From: RHLJ01 sp965242845
GTDB taxonomy: Bacteria; Bacteroidota; Rhodothermia; Balneolales; Balneolaceae
Assembly (NCBI GenBank): GCA_965242845.1
Contig: CBDETC010000003.1
Coordinates: 1,488,001 to 1,552,000, forward strand
DNA length: 64,000 bases
Direction of reading: 5' to 3'
Both the position numbers and the translations under genes were made by a program. Positions within the stretch are counted from its first letter, which is position 1. Each line of letters opens with the position of its first letter. Shown one piece after another: positions 25,570-34,393 of this stretch. The notes below the pieces were generated by a model that did not search any database, was not told where the DNA came from, and saw only the letters and a list, made by a program, of their open reading frames with translations.

Positions 25570-26826
25570 ATGCAAAACGAATTATCAAAACAAATTATCT
25601 CCTCATTTGCCGAGATTGCTAAGGAAAAAGGCATTGATAGAGATTTACTGTTATCCATTCTGGAAGATGTATTCCGGACTATGATTCGGAAGAAATATGA
25701 AACAGACGATGCTTTTGAGGTAATCTTAAATGCTGACAGGGGTGAAATACAGATTCTTCATGTTCAGGAAGTAGTGCCTAAAGAAGAACTTTCTGATCCT
25801 GTTGCAGAAATTACTCTTGAGAATGCTCAAAAAATTGATCCGGATATTGAGCTTTATGATGAACTGGCACAGGAAGTGCAAATTCTTGATTTCGGTCGCC
25901 GTGCGGTAATGATGGCACGTCAGCAATTGGCCCAGCGTATTCGCGAGATCGAAAAAGATAATATTTACGAAGACTATAGCGATCGAGTAGGTGAAATCAT
26001 CCTCGGAGATGTATACCAGGTTCGTCACAACAAAGACATTCTTGTGAATCATAATGGAGTTGAATTACTCCTTCCAAAAAACGAACAGATTTACAAAGAT
26101 CGATACCGAAAAGGAGATACCATTCGAGCGGTAGTGATTGGGGTGCACATGAGAAATGGAAACCCTACGGTCATTATTTCAAGAACTTCTGAATTGTTTC
26201 TTGAGCGTTTATTTGAAAATGAAATTCCTGAAGTATTTGATGGTATCATCGAATTGGTAAAAATAGCACGTGCTCCTGGTGATCGTTCAAAAGTAGCAGT
26301 GCTTTCACATGATGAGCGTGTTGACCCAGTTGGAGCTTGTGTTGGTATGAAAGGTATTCGTATCCATGCGATTGTTCGTGAGCTTCAGAACGAGAATATC
26401 GACGTTATTAACTACACAGAAGATAAAATCGAGTTTATCAAACGAGCTCTTCAACCTGCTGAAGTGATGAAAGTTGAGTTAAGCGAAGATGGAAGCAAAG
26501 CAAACGTGCTTGTTCCTGCTGATGAAGTTTCGAAAGCTATTGGTAAAGGCGGAGTGAATATTCGTCTGGCTTCCCGATTGGCTGAGTCCGAGATTGATGT
26601 TTATCGTGAAGTAGAAGAAGAAGATGATATTGATCTGGCGGAGTTCGAAGAAGATTTTGGTGCAGAAAATATCCAACGATTACATGATATCGGATGTGAT
26701 ACTGCACGTTCAGTACTTGAGCTTTCAGCTGATGAGATCGTAAGTAGAACTAATGGCGAGATTGATTTAGAACTTGCCAGCAAAATTATAAACGTAATTG
26801 CCTTCGAGTTCGACGAGGAAGGGTAA
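25570..26826 (+). CDS. nusA: Transcription termination/antitermination factor NusA
   Basis: A 418-residue NusA, which binds RNA polymerase and nascent RNA to control pausing, termination and antitermination. Domain order: N-terminal polymerase-binding domain (residues 1-130), S1 domain (about 133-200, GEIILGDVYQVRHNKDILVN), two KH domains (about 200-345, with GACVGMKGIRIHAIVREL and GKGGVNIRLASRL), and one C-terminal helix-hairpin-helix unit (LHDIGCDTARSVLELSADEI). It lacks the extra acidic repeats of gammaproteobacterial NusA, as expected outside that group. Confidence 0.95.
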   Translation: MQNELSKQIISSFAEIAKEKGIDRDLLLSILEDVFRTMIRKKYETDDAFEVILNADRGEIQILHVQEVVPKEELSDPVAEITLENAQKIDPDIELYDELAQEVQILDFGRRAVMMARQQLAQRIREIEKDNIYEDYSDRVGEIILGDVYQVRHNKDILVNHNGVELLLPKNEQIYKDRYRKGDTIRAVVIGVHMRNGNPTVIISRTSELFLERLFENEIPEVFDGIIELVKIARAPGDRSKVAVLSHDERVDPVGACVGMKGIRIHAIVRELQNENIDVINYTEDKIEFIKRALQPAEVMKVELSEDGSKANVLVPADEVSKAIGKGGVNIRLASRLAESEIDVYREVEEEDDIDLAEFEEDFGAENIQRLHDIGCDTARSVLELSADEIVSRTNGEIDLELASKIINVIAFEFDEEG

Positions 26827-26880
26827 TAAGCAATTACAAGCAAAATTCTTTAGTTTCAGAGCGTAATCCAATAATTAAAT

Positions 26881-29670
26881 ATGCCCATAAGTAGACCGAA
26901 ACCTTTATTTAAAGTTGCCTCAGAGTTCAACGTGTCAACGCAATCAATTGTAGACACTCTGGCAGATAATGGGTTTACTGCGGCCAATCGGCCAAACTTT
27001 AAAATAACCCCCGAAATGTATGACATGCTGGATGGGGTATATGGTGAAGACAAAGCCAAAAGCCAGGACCATGAAAGGGCTAAAGAGGAGTACGAAAGTC
27101 GTCGTAGCCATATGATGAACCAACGTAATGAAAGCATTACGTTAGATAACATACTGGAACCGATGGATGCTCTTGAACCAATGGATGAATCTGGTGCAGG
27201 GGCTATTGAAGATGATCTAATCGGCGGTTTAGAACCTATTTCTGACGAAGAGCCAGTTGCTGAACAAGTAGAGGAGCCGACTGTAGAATTAGAACCTGAG
27301 TCAGAACCAGAACCAGTGCTCGAATCTGAACCAGAGCCTGAGCCTGAATCAGAACCGGAACCAGAGCCTGAAGTTGAAGAAGTAGTTTCTGAAGAAGTAG
27401 AAGCTGAGGAAGCGGAACAAGTTGAGGATGCGGTTGTTGAGGAAGAAGAAGTCGAAGAAGCGGAAGCAGAAGTAGAAGCTGATGATTCAGAAGAAGATGT
27501 AGCCGAAAATGCTACCATTAGAGGTAGAGCCCAACAATTAAAGGGGACTAAAGTACTTGGTAAAACTGCATTTACAAACGATCTTACTTCTGGTTCAAAA
27601 GTAAGAAAGAAGCGCAAGCGCAAAAAAGATCAACCAGGATTTGATCAGGAAGGGGATAAGAAAAAGCAGACAACGACCTCTAATCAAAAAGATCAGAAAA
27701 AGAAACCTACCAATAAAAAAGACAAGCCTAAAGCTAAGCCTAAGGCTGAGGTTGATGTGGTAGATGTTGATCGTATGATGCGCGAAACCCTCAAAAAGAT
27801 GCAGGGTAATAGCACGGTAGGAAGCAAGCGTGGAAAGCGCAGACGTCAACGTAAAGAAGAGCGTGAAGAAGAGCAGTTGCTTCAGCAAGAAATGCAGGAC
27901 ATGGATTCAGGCTCCATTGAAGTCACTGAGTTCATTACAGCTAATGACCTCGCTGAAGAACTGGAAGTTGGGGTAAATGATATTATTTCTGCCTGTATGA
28001 GTATTGGGCTGATGATAACTATCAATCAGCGACTTGATGCAGGTACTATTGAATTGGTAGCCAGTGAGTTTGGTAAAGAAGTGAAATTCATTGACGCCGA
28101 AGAACTTGTTGAAGAACTCGTTGTTGAGGAAGATTCTGAAGAAGATCTTAAACCACGTGCTCCAATTATTACAGTAATGGGACACGTTGACCATGGTAAA
28201 ACCTCTCTTCTTGATTATATCCGTGAAGCTAGAGTAGCAGAAGGTGAAGCCGGAGGTATTACCCAGCACGTGGGTGCATATGAAGTAGTACATGCCGATA
28301 AGAAAATTACTTTCCTCGATACTCCAGGTCACGAGGCCTTTACAGCAATGCGTTCTCGTGGAGCCCAGGCTACCGATATTGTAATCCTTGTTGTAGCAGC
28401 TGATGATTCTGTAATGCCTCAAACTATTGAGGCGATTAATCACGCTAAGGCAGCGGGTGTACCAATTGTAGTAGCTATCAATAAGATGGATAAGGAAGGA
28501 GCTACTCCTGACAAGATTAAACAACAGCTTTCTGACCACGATGTAATTGTAGAGGAGTGGGGTGGTACTACTCAATTTGCACTTGTTTCTGCAAAAACAG
28601 GAATGGGGATTGATGACCTGCTTGAAAAAGTATTGATCGAAGCAGAATTGCTTGATCTTAGAGCTAATCCTGATCGTCGTGCCGATGGTGTAGTATTGGA
28701 AGCACGACTTGATAAAGGAAAAGGTATTGTTGCCAATATCCTTATCCAGAATGGTACCCTGAATGTGGGGGATGCTTTTGTAGCAGGCCCATGTTTCGGA
28801 CGTGTGCGTGCTATGGAGAACGACCTTGGAAAGCGTATCAAAGATGCTGGACCCGCTACTCCGGTACAGTTAACAGGTTTTGACGAAATGCCTCAGGCTG
28901 GTGACAAAGTGGTAGTAGCTATTGATGAGAAAACGGCTAAAGAAGTAGCAAATCAACGTCAACAGATCCGTAGAGAACAAGCGCTTAGAAAAACCAAGCA
29001 TATGACTCTTGATGATCTATCAAGAAGACTTGCTCTTGGTGAAGTTTCTGAATTGAATATTATTATAAAAGCGGATGTGGATGGTTCTATAGAGGCACTT
29101 TCTGGTTCTCTTCAGAAAATCAGTACGGATGAGGTTGCTGTAAACATTATTCATACTGGTGCGGGTGCTATCTCCGAATCAGATGTACTTTTGGCCTCAG
29201 CTTCTGATGCCATTATTATCGGTTTCCAGGTACGTCCTACTGCACAAGCTAGAAAGCTTGCTGAAACGGAAGAAATTGATATCCGATTATTCAGCGTAAT
29301 TTATGATGCAGTTGATGAAGTAAAAGATGCTCTTGAAGGACTTCTATCACCTGAGCTTAAGGAACAGCTCATGGGTATTGTGGATGTTCGGGAAATCTTT
29401 AAAGTATCTAAGGTTGGTACTATCGCGGGATGTTATGTTTCTGAAGGTAAGATTGATAGAAATAATCCTATTCGAATTATCCGTGAAGGCGTGGTAATCT
29501 ATGATGGCGCTATTGGAGCATTGAAACGTTTCAAAGACGACGTAAAAGAAGTGGCTTCGGGTTATGAGTGTGGTATCTCAATTCAGAATTACAACGACAT
29601 TAAAGTTGGCGATTCCTTCGAGAGCTACAAGATCACCGAAGAGAAGCGTACCCTCGAAGACATAAACTAA
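26881..29670 (+). CDS. infB: Translation initiation factor IF-2
   Basis: A 929-residue IF-2, the GTPase that brings initiator fMet-tRNA to the ribosome. The N-terminus has an IF2-N helix (residues 1-50). A long acidic low-complexity region (about 120-215, EPE/SEPEP and EEVEEAEAEVE runs) and a lysine-rich region (240-340) follow, then a second IF2-N-like unit (about 350-410). The G domain has G1 GHVDHGKT (434-441), DTPGHE and NKMD, and domains II-IV end TEEKRTLEDIN. The acidic stretch is unusually long and regular. No internal second start was assigned. Confidence 0.95.
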   Translation: MPISRPKPLFKVASEFNVSTQSIVDTLADNGFTAANRPNFKITPEMYDMLDGVYGEDKAKSQDHERAKEEYESRRSHMMNQRNESITLDNILEPMDALEPMDESGAGAIEDDLIGGLEPISDEEPVAEQVEEPTVELEPESEPEPVLESEPEPEPESEPEPEPEVEEVVSEEVEAEEAEQVEDAVVEEEEVEEAEAEVEADDSEEDVAENATIRGRAQQLKGTKVLGKTAFTNDLTSGSKVRKKRKRKKDQPGFDQEGDKKKQTTTSNQKDQKKKPTNKKDKPKAKPKAEVDVVDVDRMMRETLKKMQGNSTVGSKRGKRRRQRKEEREEEQLLQQEMQDMDSGSIEVTEFITANDLAEELEVGVNDIISACMSIGLMITINQRLDAGTIELVASEFGKEVKFIDAEELVEELVVEEDSEEDLKPRAPIITVMGHVDHGKTSLLDYIREARVAEGEAGGITQHVGAYEVVHADKKITFLDTPGHEAFTAMRSRGAQATDIVILVVAADDSVMPQTIEAINHAKAAGVPIVVAINKMDKEGATPDKIKQQLSDHDVIVEEWGGTTQFALVSAKTGMGIDDLLEKVLIEAELLDLRANPDRRADGVVLEARLDKGKGIVANILIQNGTLNVGDAFVAGPCFGRVRAMENDLGKRIKDAGPATPVQLTGFDEMPQAGDKVVVAIDEKTAKEVANQRQQIRREQALRKTKHMTLDDLSRRLALGEVSELNIIIKADVDGSIEALSGSLQKISTDEVAVNIIHTGAGAISESDVLLASASDAIIIGFQVRPTAQARKLAETEEIDIRLFSVIYDAVDEVKDALEGLLSPELKEQLMGIVDVREIFKVSKVGTIAGCYVSEGKIDRNNPIRIIREGVVIYDGAIGALKRFKDDVKEVASGYECGISIQNYNDIKVGDSFESYKITEEKRTLEDIN

Positions 29671-29689
29671 AACTGTTTTTTAACACATC

Positions 29690-30064
29690 ATGAGCTTTAG
29701 AGTAGAGCGATTAGGCGCATTACTTAAAAAAGACATTGGTGAAATCATCCAGAGAGAATTTCAACCAGAAGGGACCTTTGTAACGGTAACCAATGTACGT
29801 GTTACCCCTGATCTATCAATAGCAAAAGTTTACCTGAGTGTATTTGCCCCCGGAAGAGACGACCAGGTAGTGTATGAATTCATTGATGAGCAAGTTCCGG
29901 CTATTCGTCACAAGTTAGCGGGAAAAATTCGAAACCAGGTTCGAAAAATCCCTGAACTTCATTTCTATGCGGACGATACTTCTGAGTATGTTAACAAGAT
30001 GGAAGAGTTGTTCAAGAAAGTAGATAGTCAGCCTAAAGCACCAACTGAAGATTCTGAGGAATAA
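29690..30064 (+). CDS. rbfA: 30S ribosome-binding factor RbfA
   Basis: A 124-residue RbfA that binds the 30S subunit during 16S rRNA 5'-end maturation and cold adaptation. The KH-like core is plain: RVERLGALLKKDIGEIIQRE, then VTVTNVRVTPDLSIAKVYLSVF and RHKLAGKIRNQVRKIPELHFYADDT. It ends in an acidic tail. The stop overlaps the truB start by one base. Confidence 0.94.
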   Translation: MSFRVERLGALLKKDIGEIIQREFQPEGTFVTVTNVRVTPDLSIAKVYLSVFAPGRDDQVVYEFIDEQVPAIRHKLAGKIRNQVRKIPELHFYADDTSEYVNKMEELFKKVDSQPKAPTEDSEE

Positions 30065-30801
30065 TGGCGAAGCCACTTCCTATCGAATCAATTCCTGTTT
30101 TCTCTAAGAAAAACCCTCCTCATCAGGATATTGATTTTAGTACCGGTGCAATCGTACTGGTTTACAAGGAAAAAGATTGGACTAGTTTTGATGCGGTTAA
30201 ATACATCAGGGGAAGACTAGGTACCAAAAAAGTAGGGCATGCGGGCACCCTTGACCCCGCTGCTACTGGTCTTCTAATTCTTTGTGCAGGTAAGGCAACC
30301 AAATCCATTTCTCAAATACAGGAGATGCCCAAAACCTATATAGGAGAGATTACATTTGGCGGTTCGACTCCAAGTTATGATGGAGAATCAGAAGTGAATG
30401 AAGAAGCTCCTTTTGAGCATATCACTTTGGAGGACATTGAATCGATATTAAAAGAAAAGTTTAGTGGAGAGATTCAGCAGGTACCGCCTATGTACTCTGC
30501 ACTAAAGCGAGATGGTAAGAAGTTATATGAACTTGCCAGAAGGGGAAAGGAAATAGAATTAGAGGCCAGGCCTGTAACTATTTATGAAATTGAAATTCTA
30601 AATTTTGAAGCTCCAAAACTTAGATTGAAGATTACATGCAGCAAAGGGACTTATATTCGTTCGATTGCCCATGACCTGGGTTTGGCCTTAGATTCACGAG
30701 CCTATTTATCGGCTCTGGAACGTACTGCAATTGGTTTGTATTCCTCTAATGATTCTTTTACACCCCATGAAATTAACTCATTGATGAGAACAGATGGCTA
30801 A
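30064..30801 (+). CDS. truB: tRNA pseudouridine(55) synthase TruB
   Basis: A 245-residue enzyme making pseudouridine 55 in the T-loop of tRNAs. The catalytic aspartate is D64 in KVGHAGTLDPAATGLL; other family landmarks are VYKEKDWTSFDAVK, QVPPMYSALKRDGKKLYELARRG and CSKGTYIRSIAHDLG. The C-terminal PUA domain is short or missing, as is common in this group. The gene overlaps rbfA by 1 nt and ribF by 8 nt, so all three are translationally coupled. Confidence 0.94.
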   Translation: MAKPLPIESIPVFSKKNPPHQDIDFSTGAIVLVYKEKDWTSFDAVKYIRGRLGTKKVGHAGTLDPAATGLLILCAGKATKSISQIQEMPKTYIGEITFGGSTPSYDGESEVNEEAPFEHITLEDIESILKEKFSGEIQQVPPMYSALKRDGKKLYELARRGKEIELEARPVTIYEIEILNFEAPKLRLKITCSKGTYIRSIAHDLGLALDSRAYLSALERTAIGLYSSNDSFTPHEINSLMRTDG

Positions 30802-31729
30802 ACTGGTTCACCTAAAGGATATCGATCAAAACCCCGATACAGTGGTTACAGTAGGTACTTTTGATGGAGTTCATGAGGGCCATAGGGCGTTAATGGAAGC
30901 GGTAGTACATAAGGCAAAAGAACGAAGTGCCCGAAGTGTGGTAGTAACCTTCGATCCTCATCCCAGAACCATTATTAGTCCTAAAAGAGAAAGCATAAAG
31001 CTTTTGACCTCATTAGAGGAAAGGGCTGAGATCCTGGCAGGCTTTGGGATTGACGTCTTGCTCGTGATTCCATTTACTCGTGATTTCTCTCTCTTGAGCT
31101 CCGAGGAGTTTGTTAAAGATATCATCCATGAAAAAGTTGGTATCTGCGAATTCATAATTGGGTATGATCATCATTTCGGAAAAGACCGCTCCGGTACCAT
31201 AGAAACCCTGGAGAAACTTGCTCCTGAATTGAACTTTGACGTACAGGTGATTTCGAAGCGTGAAATGGGAGATACTACAATTAGTAGCACGGTTATCCGA
31301 AACGAAATTCAGGATGAGGGAGATGTGGTTAGAGCTTCTGAATTATTGGGTCGGCCCTATATGCTCAATGGAGTTGTTGTTCATGGAGATGAACGAGGTC
31401 GTCACATAGGATTTCCTACAGCCAATTTACAACCACAGCATAAGGATAAGGTAATTCCCAAGAATGGTATCTATGTGATTAAAGCTCGTGTTGATGAAAC
31501 CTGGTATGGTGGGGTAATGAACATTGGAATACGACCTACTTTCGGAGGAGAGGATAAAACGCTTGAGGCACATATCTTCGATTTCGACCAAAATATCTAT
31601 GGTAAGACAATCCAGGTGGAGTTTATTGACCGTATTCGCGATGAACGGAAATTCAAAGGAGCTAAAGAATTAAGTGCTCAACTGGAAAAAGATAAGCAAG
31701 AAGCAAAAAGGCTCCTTGCCAAACTTTAG
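30794..31729 (+). CDS. ribF: Bifunctional riboflavin kinase/FAD synthetase
   Basis: A 311-residue enzyme converting riboflavin to FMN and FAD. The N-terminal FAD synthetase domain shows TVGTFDGVHEGHRALM and FDPHPRTI; the C-terminal flavokinase domain shows GFPTANLQP and NIGIRPTF. It is the last gene of the rimP operon. In many relatives ribF is followed directly by rpsO; here two minus-strand genes lie between them. Confidence 0.95.
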   Translation: MAKLVHLKDIDQNPDTVVTVGTFDGVHEGHRALMEAVVHKAKERSARSVVVTFDPHPRTIISPKRESIKLLTSLEERAEILAGFGIDVLLVIPFTRDFSLLSSEEFVKDIIHEKVGICEFIIGYDHHFGKDRSGTIETLEKLAPELNFDVQVISKREMGDTTISSTVIRNEIQDEGDVVRASELLGRPYMLNGVVVHGDERGRHIGFPTANLQPQHKDKVIPKNGIYVIKARVDETWYGGVMNIGIRPTFGGEDKTLEAHIFDFDQNIYGKTIQVEFIDRIRDERKFKGAKELSAQLEKDKQEAKRLLAKL

Positions 31730-31774
31730 CCAATTGAATTAATGATGGTTAGCTGATTTGCCAAGTTGCAGTTG

Positions 31775-31791
31775 AAGAGACTTCATCTCTT
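31775..31791. terminator. Small hairpin between convergent ribF and the beta-lactamase-like gene
   Basis: AAGAGA-CTTCA-TCTCTT is a perfect 6-bp stem 45 nt after ribF and 34 nt after the end of the opposing gene. It could serve as a bidirectional end signal, but there is no poly-T tract, so support is weak. Confidence 0.3.
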
Positions 31792-31825
31792 GACCATTAA
31801 GAATTACCACTTCTTCTATCAATTA

Positions 31826-32650
31826 CTATTCTTTTTCTATGATATTCATTACCTCAAATGCCTTGTAGGAAATGGTTCTTCTAATCATTGAAAACATTGC
31901 CATATCAAATTGCTCCTGAGGTTCTACATTGGTGGCAAAGAAATAGGTTTGCTCCGGTAACTCGATATATCCAACAAACCAGCCGTTATTATTTCCATTT
32001 CTGATCGACCACCCCGTTTTTCCACTAATGGTATACTCTTCTGTTTCTTCAATTACCATCAGTTCTCTCATTAACATATTGGTTCGTCCGGAAATAGGAA
32101 GCTCAGATGTATAAAACTTTTTCAGAAAGTCGACTTGTTCCAGTTGGTTAATTTTTGATTCCCCAACAAGCCAAAAAATATCTATCGAACTTGAATCAAC
32201 AGTGATATTACCATAATCGAATTTGTCCAAATGGCTTCGCATTTGCTCAACACCAATTTCTCTGGCAATTTCCTGGTAGCAAGGAACACAAGAAAAGTGG
32301 AAGGCATCTCTAAAAACCAGGTCTTGTTCCCAAATGCTCATTGCTCGTTCTTCTCCATCCCATCTAAAAAGAGTACTGTCGTTTTCTACTACTCCTGTTT
32401 CAAGGGCAATAATTGAATTGGGTATTTTAAAGGTTGAAGCTGGTAAGTTTCCTTTTTTAGCTCGTTCAAAATCATTTGAATAGTAGATGTTTTGTTCGAG
32501 ATCGTAGATTAAAATAGCACCGTCTACCAGTGCCGAATCCAGGATAATTTGAAACTCGGGAACTAATACTTTCTGAAAATCTTCATTCGATTCTTTTCCA
32601 CTGCAGGATATGAGTAAGAAAAGGGTAGAGGTAAGAAAGAATAGTTTCAT
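31826..32650 (-). CDS. Class D (OXA-like) beta-lactamase-family lipoprotein
   Basis: A 274-residue lipoprotein (lipobox LLISC, modified C16). All class D landmarks are present: S72-T-F-K75 (PASTFKIPNSIIALETG), S120-C-V122, Y146-G-N (FDYGNI), K211-T-G (ISGKTGWSIRNGN) and W224 in NGWFVGYIE. It is therefore probably an active serine hydrolase of the penicillin-recognising group, either a beta-lactamase or a BlaR-like or peptidase relative. Activity on drugs cannot be judged from sequence. It is inserted, on the opposite strand, at the conserved ribF-rpsO junction. Confidence 0.88.
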   Translation of the reverse strand: MKLFFLTSTLFLLISCSGKESNEDFQKVLVPEFQIILDSALVDGAILIYDLEQNIYYSNDFERAKKGNLPASTFKIPNSIIALETGVVENDSTLFRWDGEERAMSIWEQDLVFRDAFHFSCVPCYQEIAREIGVEQMRSHLDKFDYGNITVDSSSIDIFWLVGESKINQLEQVDFLKKFYTSELPISGRTNMLMRELMVIEETEEYTISGKTGWSIRNGNNNGWFVGYIELPEQTYFFATNVEPQEQFDMAMFSMIRRTISYKAFEVMNIIEKE

Positions 32651-32749
32651 GATGAGTTCTATTGATTTGTGGACCTGTACAGTTTCGATTTTATGAGGTC
32701 ATTATATTTCAATAGAAAACTCAGGTTCCCTGAACTGATAAAGAGAATA

Positions 32750-33835
32750 TTAATCGGCTTCGTCAATAATTGTATCAGCTAACTCTCCAAATGGCCATTG
32801 AAGGGTTCTTCGATCCATTAACCCTGATGAGTTTTCATAAACTCCCACATCCCACCAAACGGTTTTGATCCCATATTGACTAGCTGAATTAACAAAATAT
32901 TCAGCATGTCTCAATCGGTCATCCATGTTGTCAAAGTTACTGGAACCCCATTCTGTTAATACGATTGGTATTCCATTCTCTATGAATCTGGTATTAATTC
33001 TTGCCATGTCGGCATCTATTGAAGCTCTATCGCTGGCGCTTCCCCAGGTAGTCTGACTGCCACTCAACATGCCCCATGGATTGTAATTATGAAGTGACAT
33101 AATAATTCTGTTATCATCCGGAACAATATATTCATCCAGTACATGCTGGTAAGTAGAAGCCGCATAGGTAGAAATCAGTACATGACGCTCTGCATTATTT
33201 CCGCCTGTAGCTCTGATTGCATCAAGAGAAACCTGCTGGTAAAGATTTACCACTTGTCTGCCTTCAGCGGTTCCGCCTGTCCATTCTTCCGGAGTTCCTT
33301 CGTGACGGGGTTCATTGAGAGTTTCGAAAAGGAGGAAGTCACCATAATCTTTGAAATGATTGGCAATCTGAGTCCAAACTAGGTCTAGTTGATTCCTTAC
33401 TTCGTTCTGTGTTGCCAGGGTGGGGATAATCCAGGAATCATCATGATGAATATTGATGATCACATACATATCATTATCGATACCATAGTCTACTACTTGT
33501 TGAACTCTGTTTAACCAGGCTTCATCAATGGTGTAGTCCGGGGCTGTGCCCATATGGTTTTTCCATGTGACTGGAAGACGGAGGGTTTTAAAACCTCGTT
33601 CAGCCACTGCATCGATCATGGCTTTTGAAGTATATGGATTTCCCCACACCGTTTCATTTTCTCCAACAGCATCAAGGGTATTTCCAAGATTCCATCCGGC
33701 ACCCATTTCACTTACTAGTTGGGCAGAACTAATGTCTCTCATTACTCCTGATGACTCGTCATCATTTCCTGTGGAATTACTTTTACAGCCAATAAATACA
33801 GCTAAAATGAGAAGGAGTATTGTGTATCGATTCAT
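32750..33835 (-). CDS. GH5 endoglucanase-like lipoprotein
   Basis: A 361-residue surface or periplasmic lipoprotein (lipobox VFIGC, modified C17) with a glycoside hydrolase family 5 (beta/alpha)8 barrel. The acid/base is E175 in FETLNEPRHEG and the nucleophile is E295 in VLTEWGSSN; GWNLGNTLDA, TLRLPVTW, NIHHDD and SLHNYNPWG are further GH5 markers. It likely cleaves beta-1,4-glucans such as cellulose or mixed-linkage glucan. It is adjacent to the class D gene on the same strand, with 99 nt between them. Confidence 0.9.
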   Translation of the reverse strand: MNRYTILLLILAVFIGCKSNSTGNDDESSGVMRDISSAQLVSEMGAGWNLGNTLDAVGENETVWGNPYTSKAMIDAVAERGFKTLRLPVTWKNHMGTAPDYTIDEAWLNRVQQVVDYGIDNDMYVIINIHHDDSWIIPTLATQNEVRNQLDLVWTQIANHFKDYGDFLLFETLNEPRHEGTPEEWTGGTAEGRQVVNLYQQVSLDAIRATGGNNAERHVLISTYAASTYQHVLDEYIVPDDNRIIMSLHNYNPWGMLSGSQTTWGSASDRASIDADMARINTRFIENGIPIVLTEWGSSNFDNMDDRLRHAEYFVNSASQYGIKTVWWDVGVYENSSGLMDRRTLQWPFGELADTIIDEAD

Positions 33836-33938
33836 GAGTGTTTGTTAAAAATTAGTGAGGACGATCAAAGTACAAAGATCACTTTTGAAATAGCAATGAT
33901 CGGTTGGGCTTAGATAAATAATTTATAATACCAATCCA

Positions 33939-33969
33939 TTGTCGCTTTACACTAAAAAGCGTATCTTTG
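33939..33969 (+). promoter_or_regulatory. FCB-type sigma promoter of rpsO
   Basis: TTG (33939-33941), 20-bp spacer, TATCTTTG (33962-33969), the same arrangement and spacing as the rimP promoter. The predicted start near 33976 leaves a leader of about 30 nt before the rpsO ATG. A separate promoter fits the loss of linkage between ribF and rpsO here. Confidence 0.75.
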
Positions 33970-34006
33970 GCGTCTTAAATCGATTTAAAGTTATAACTAC
34001 ATTGTA

Positions 34007-34276
34007 ATGAGCATTACAGCAGACGAAAAGAAAGATATTTTCAAGAAGTTTGGCGGAGACGCTGCCAACACTGGTACTACTGAGGGACAAATAGCACTAT
34101 TTACTCATAGAATTAATCATCTAACAGAGCACCTCAAAGAAAACCAAAAAGATCACGCATCTCGTCGTGGTTTATTAAAACTCGTTGGGAAAAGACGACG
34201 TCTCCTTAACTACCTAATGAAAAACGATATTCAGAAATACAGAGAACTTATCAAAGAACTCGGTATTCGTAAATAA
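34007..34276 (+). CDS. rpsO: 30S ribosomal protein S15
   Basis: An 89-residue S15, which binds the central domain of 16S rRNA early in 30S assembly. The helical protein is normal in length and sequence (GTTEGQIALFTHRINHLTEHLKEN, KDHASRRGLLKLVGKRRRLLNYL). It has its own promoter and terminator, with pnp downstream as in most bacteria. Confidence 0.96.
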   Translation: MSITADEKKDIFKKFGGDAANTGTTEGQIALFTHRINHLTEHLKENQKDHASRRGLLKLVGKRRRLLNYLMKNDIQKYRELIKELGIRK

Positions 34277-34280
34277 TTTA

Positions 34281-34308
34281 AAGGCTCCAGCTTCTACGGA
34301 GCCTTTTT
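34281..34308 (+). terminator. Rho-independent terminator after rpsO
   Basis: AAGGCTCC pairs with GGAGCCTT around an 8-nt loop and is followed by TTT. It begins 5 nt after the rpsO stop. Read-through or processing here could still connect rpsO with pnp. Confidence 0.85.
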
Positions 34309-34393
34309 CAATTCTCCCCATCTCTTTTTAAAAGCTAACCAACCAATCTTAATTGATGGGGACAAAGCAGAAAACAAATAAAACAATAAATAA

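Noticed and set aside
26856..27623. Long minus-strand frame, very Ser-rich, opposite infB
   Set aside because: It is the complement of the acidic Glu/Pro codon repeats of IF-2 and has no recognisable family; infB is certain on the other strand.
27907..28575. 222-residue minus-strand frame inside infB
   Set aside because: Antisense shadow of the IF-2 G domain with no family resemblance.
32750..33835. A polysaccharide utilisation locus around the GH5 gene or the amylase at 52420
   Set aside because: No SusC/SusD-like pair, regulator or further glycosidases lie beside either gene in this window.
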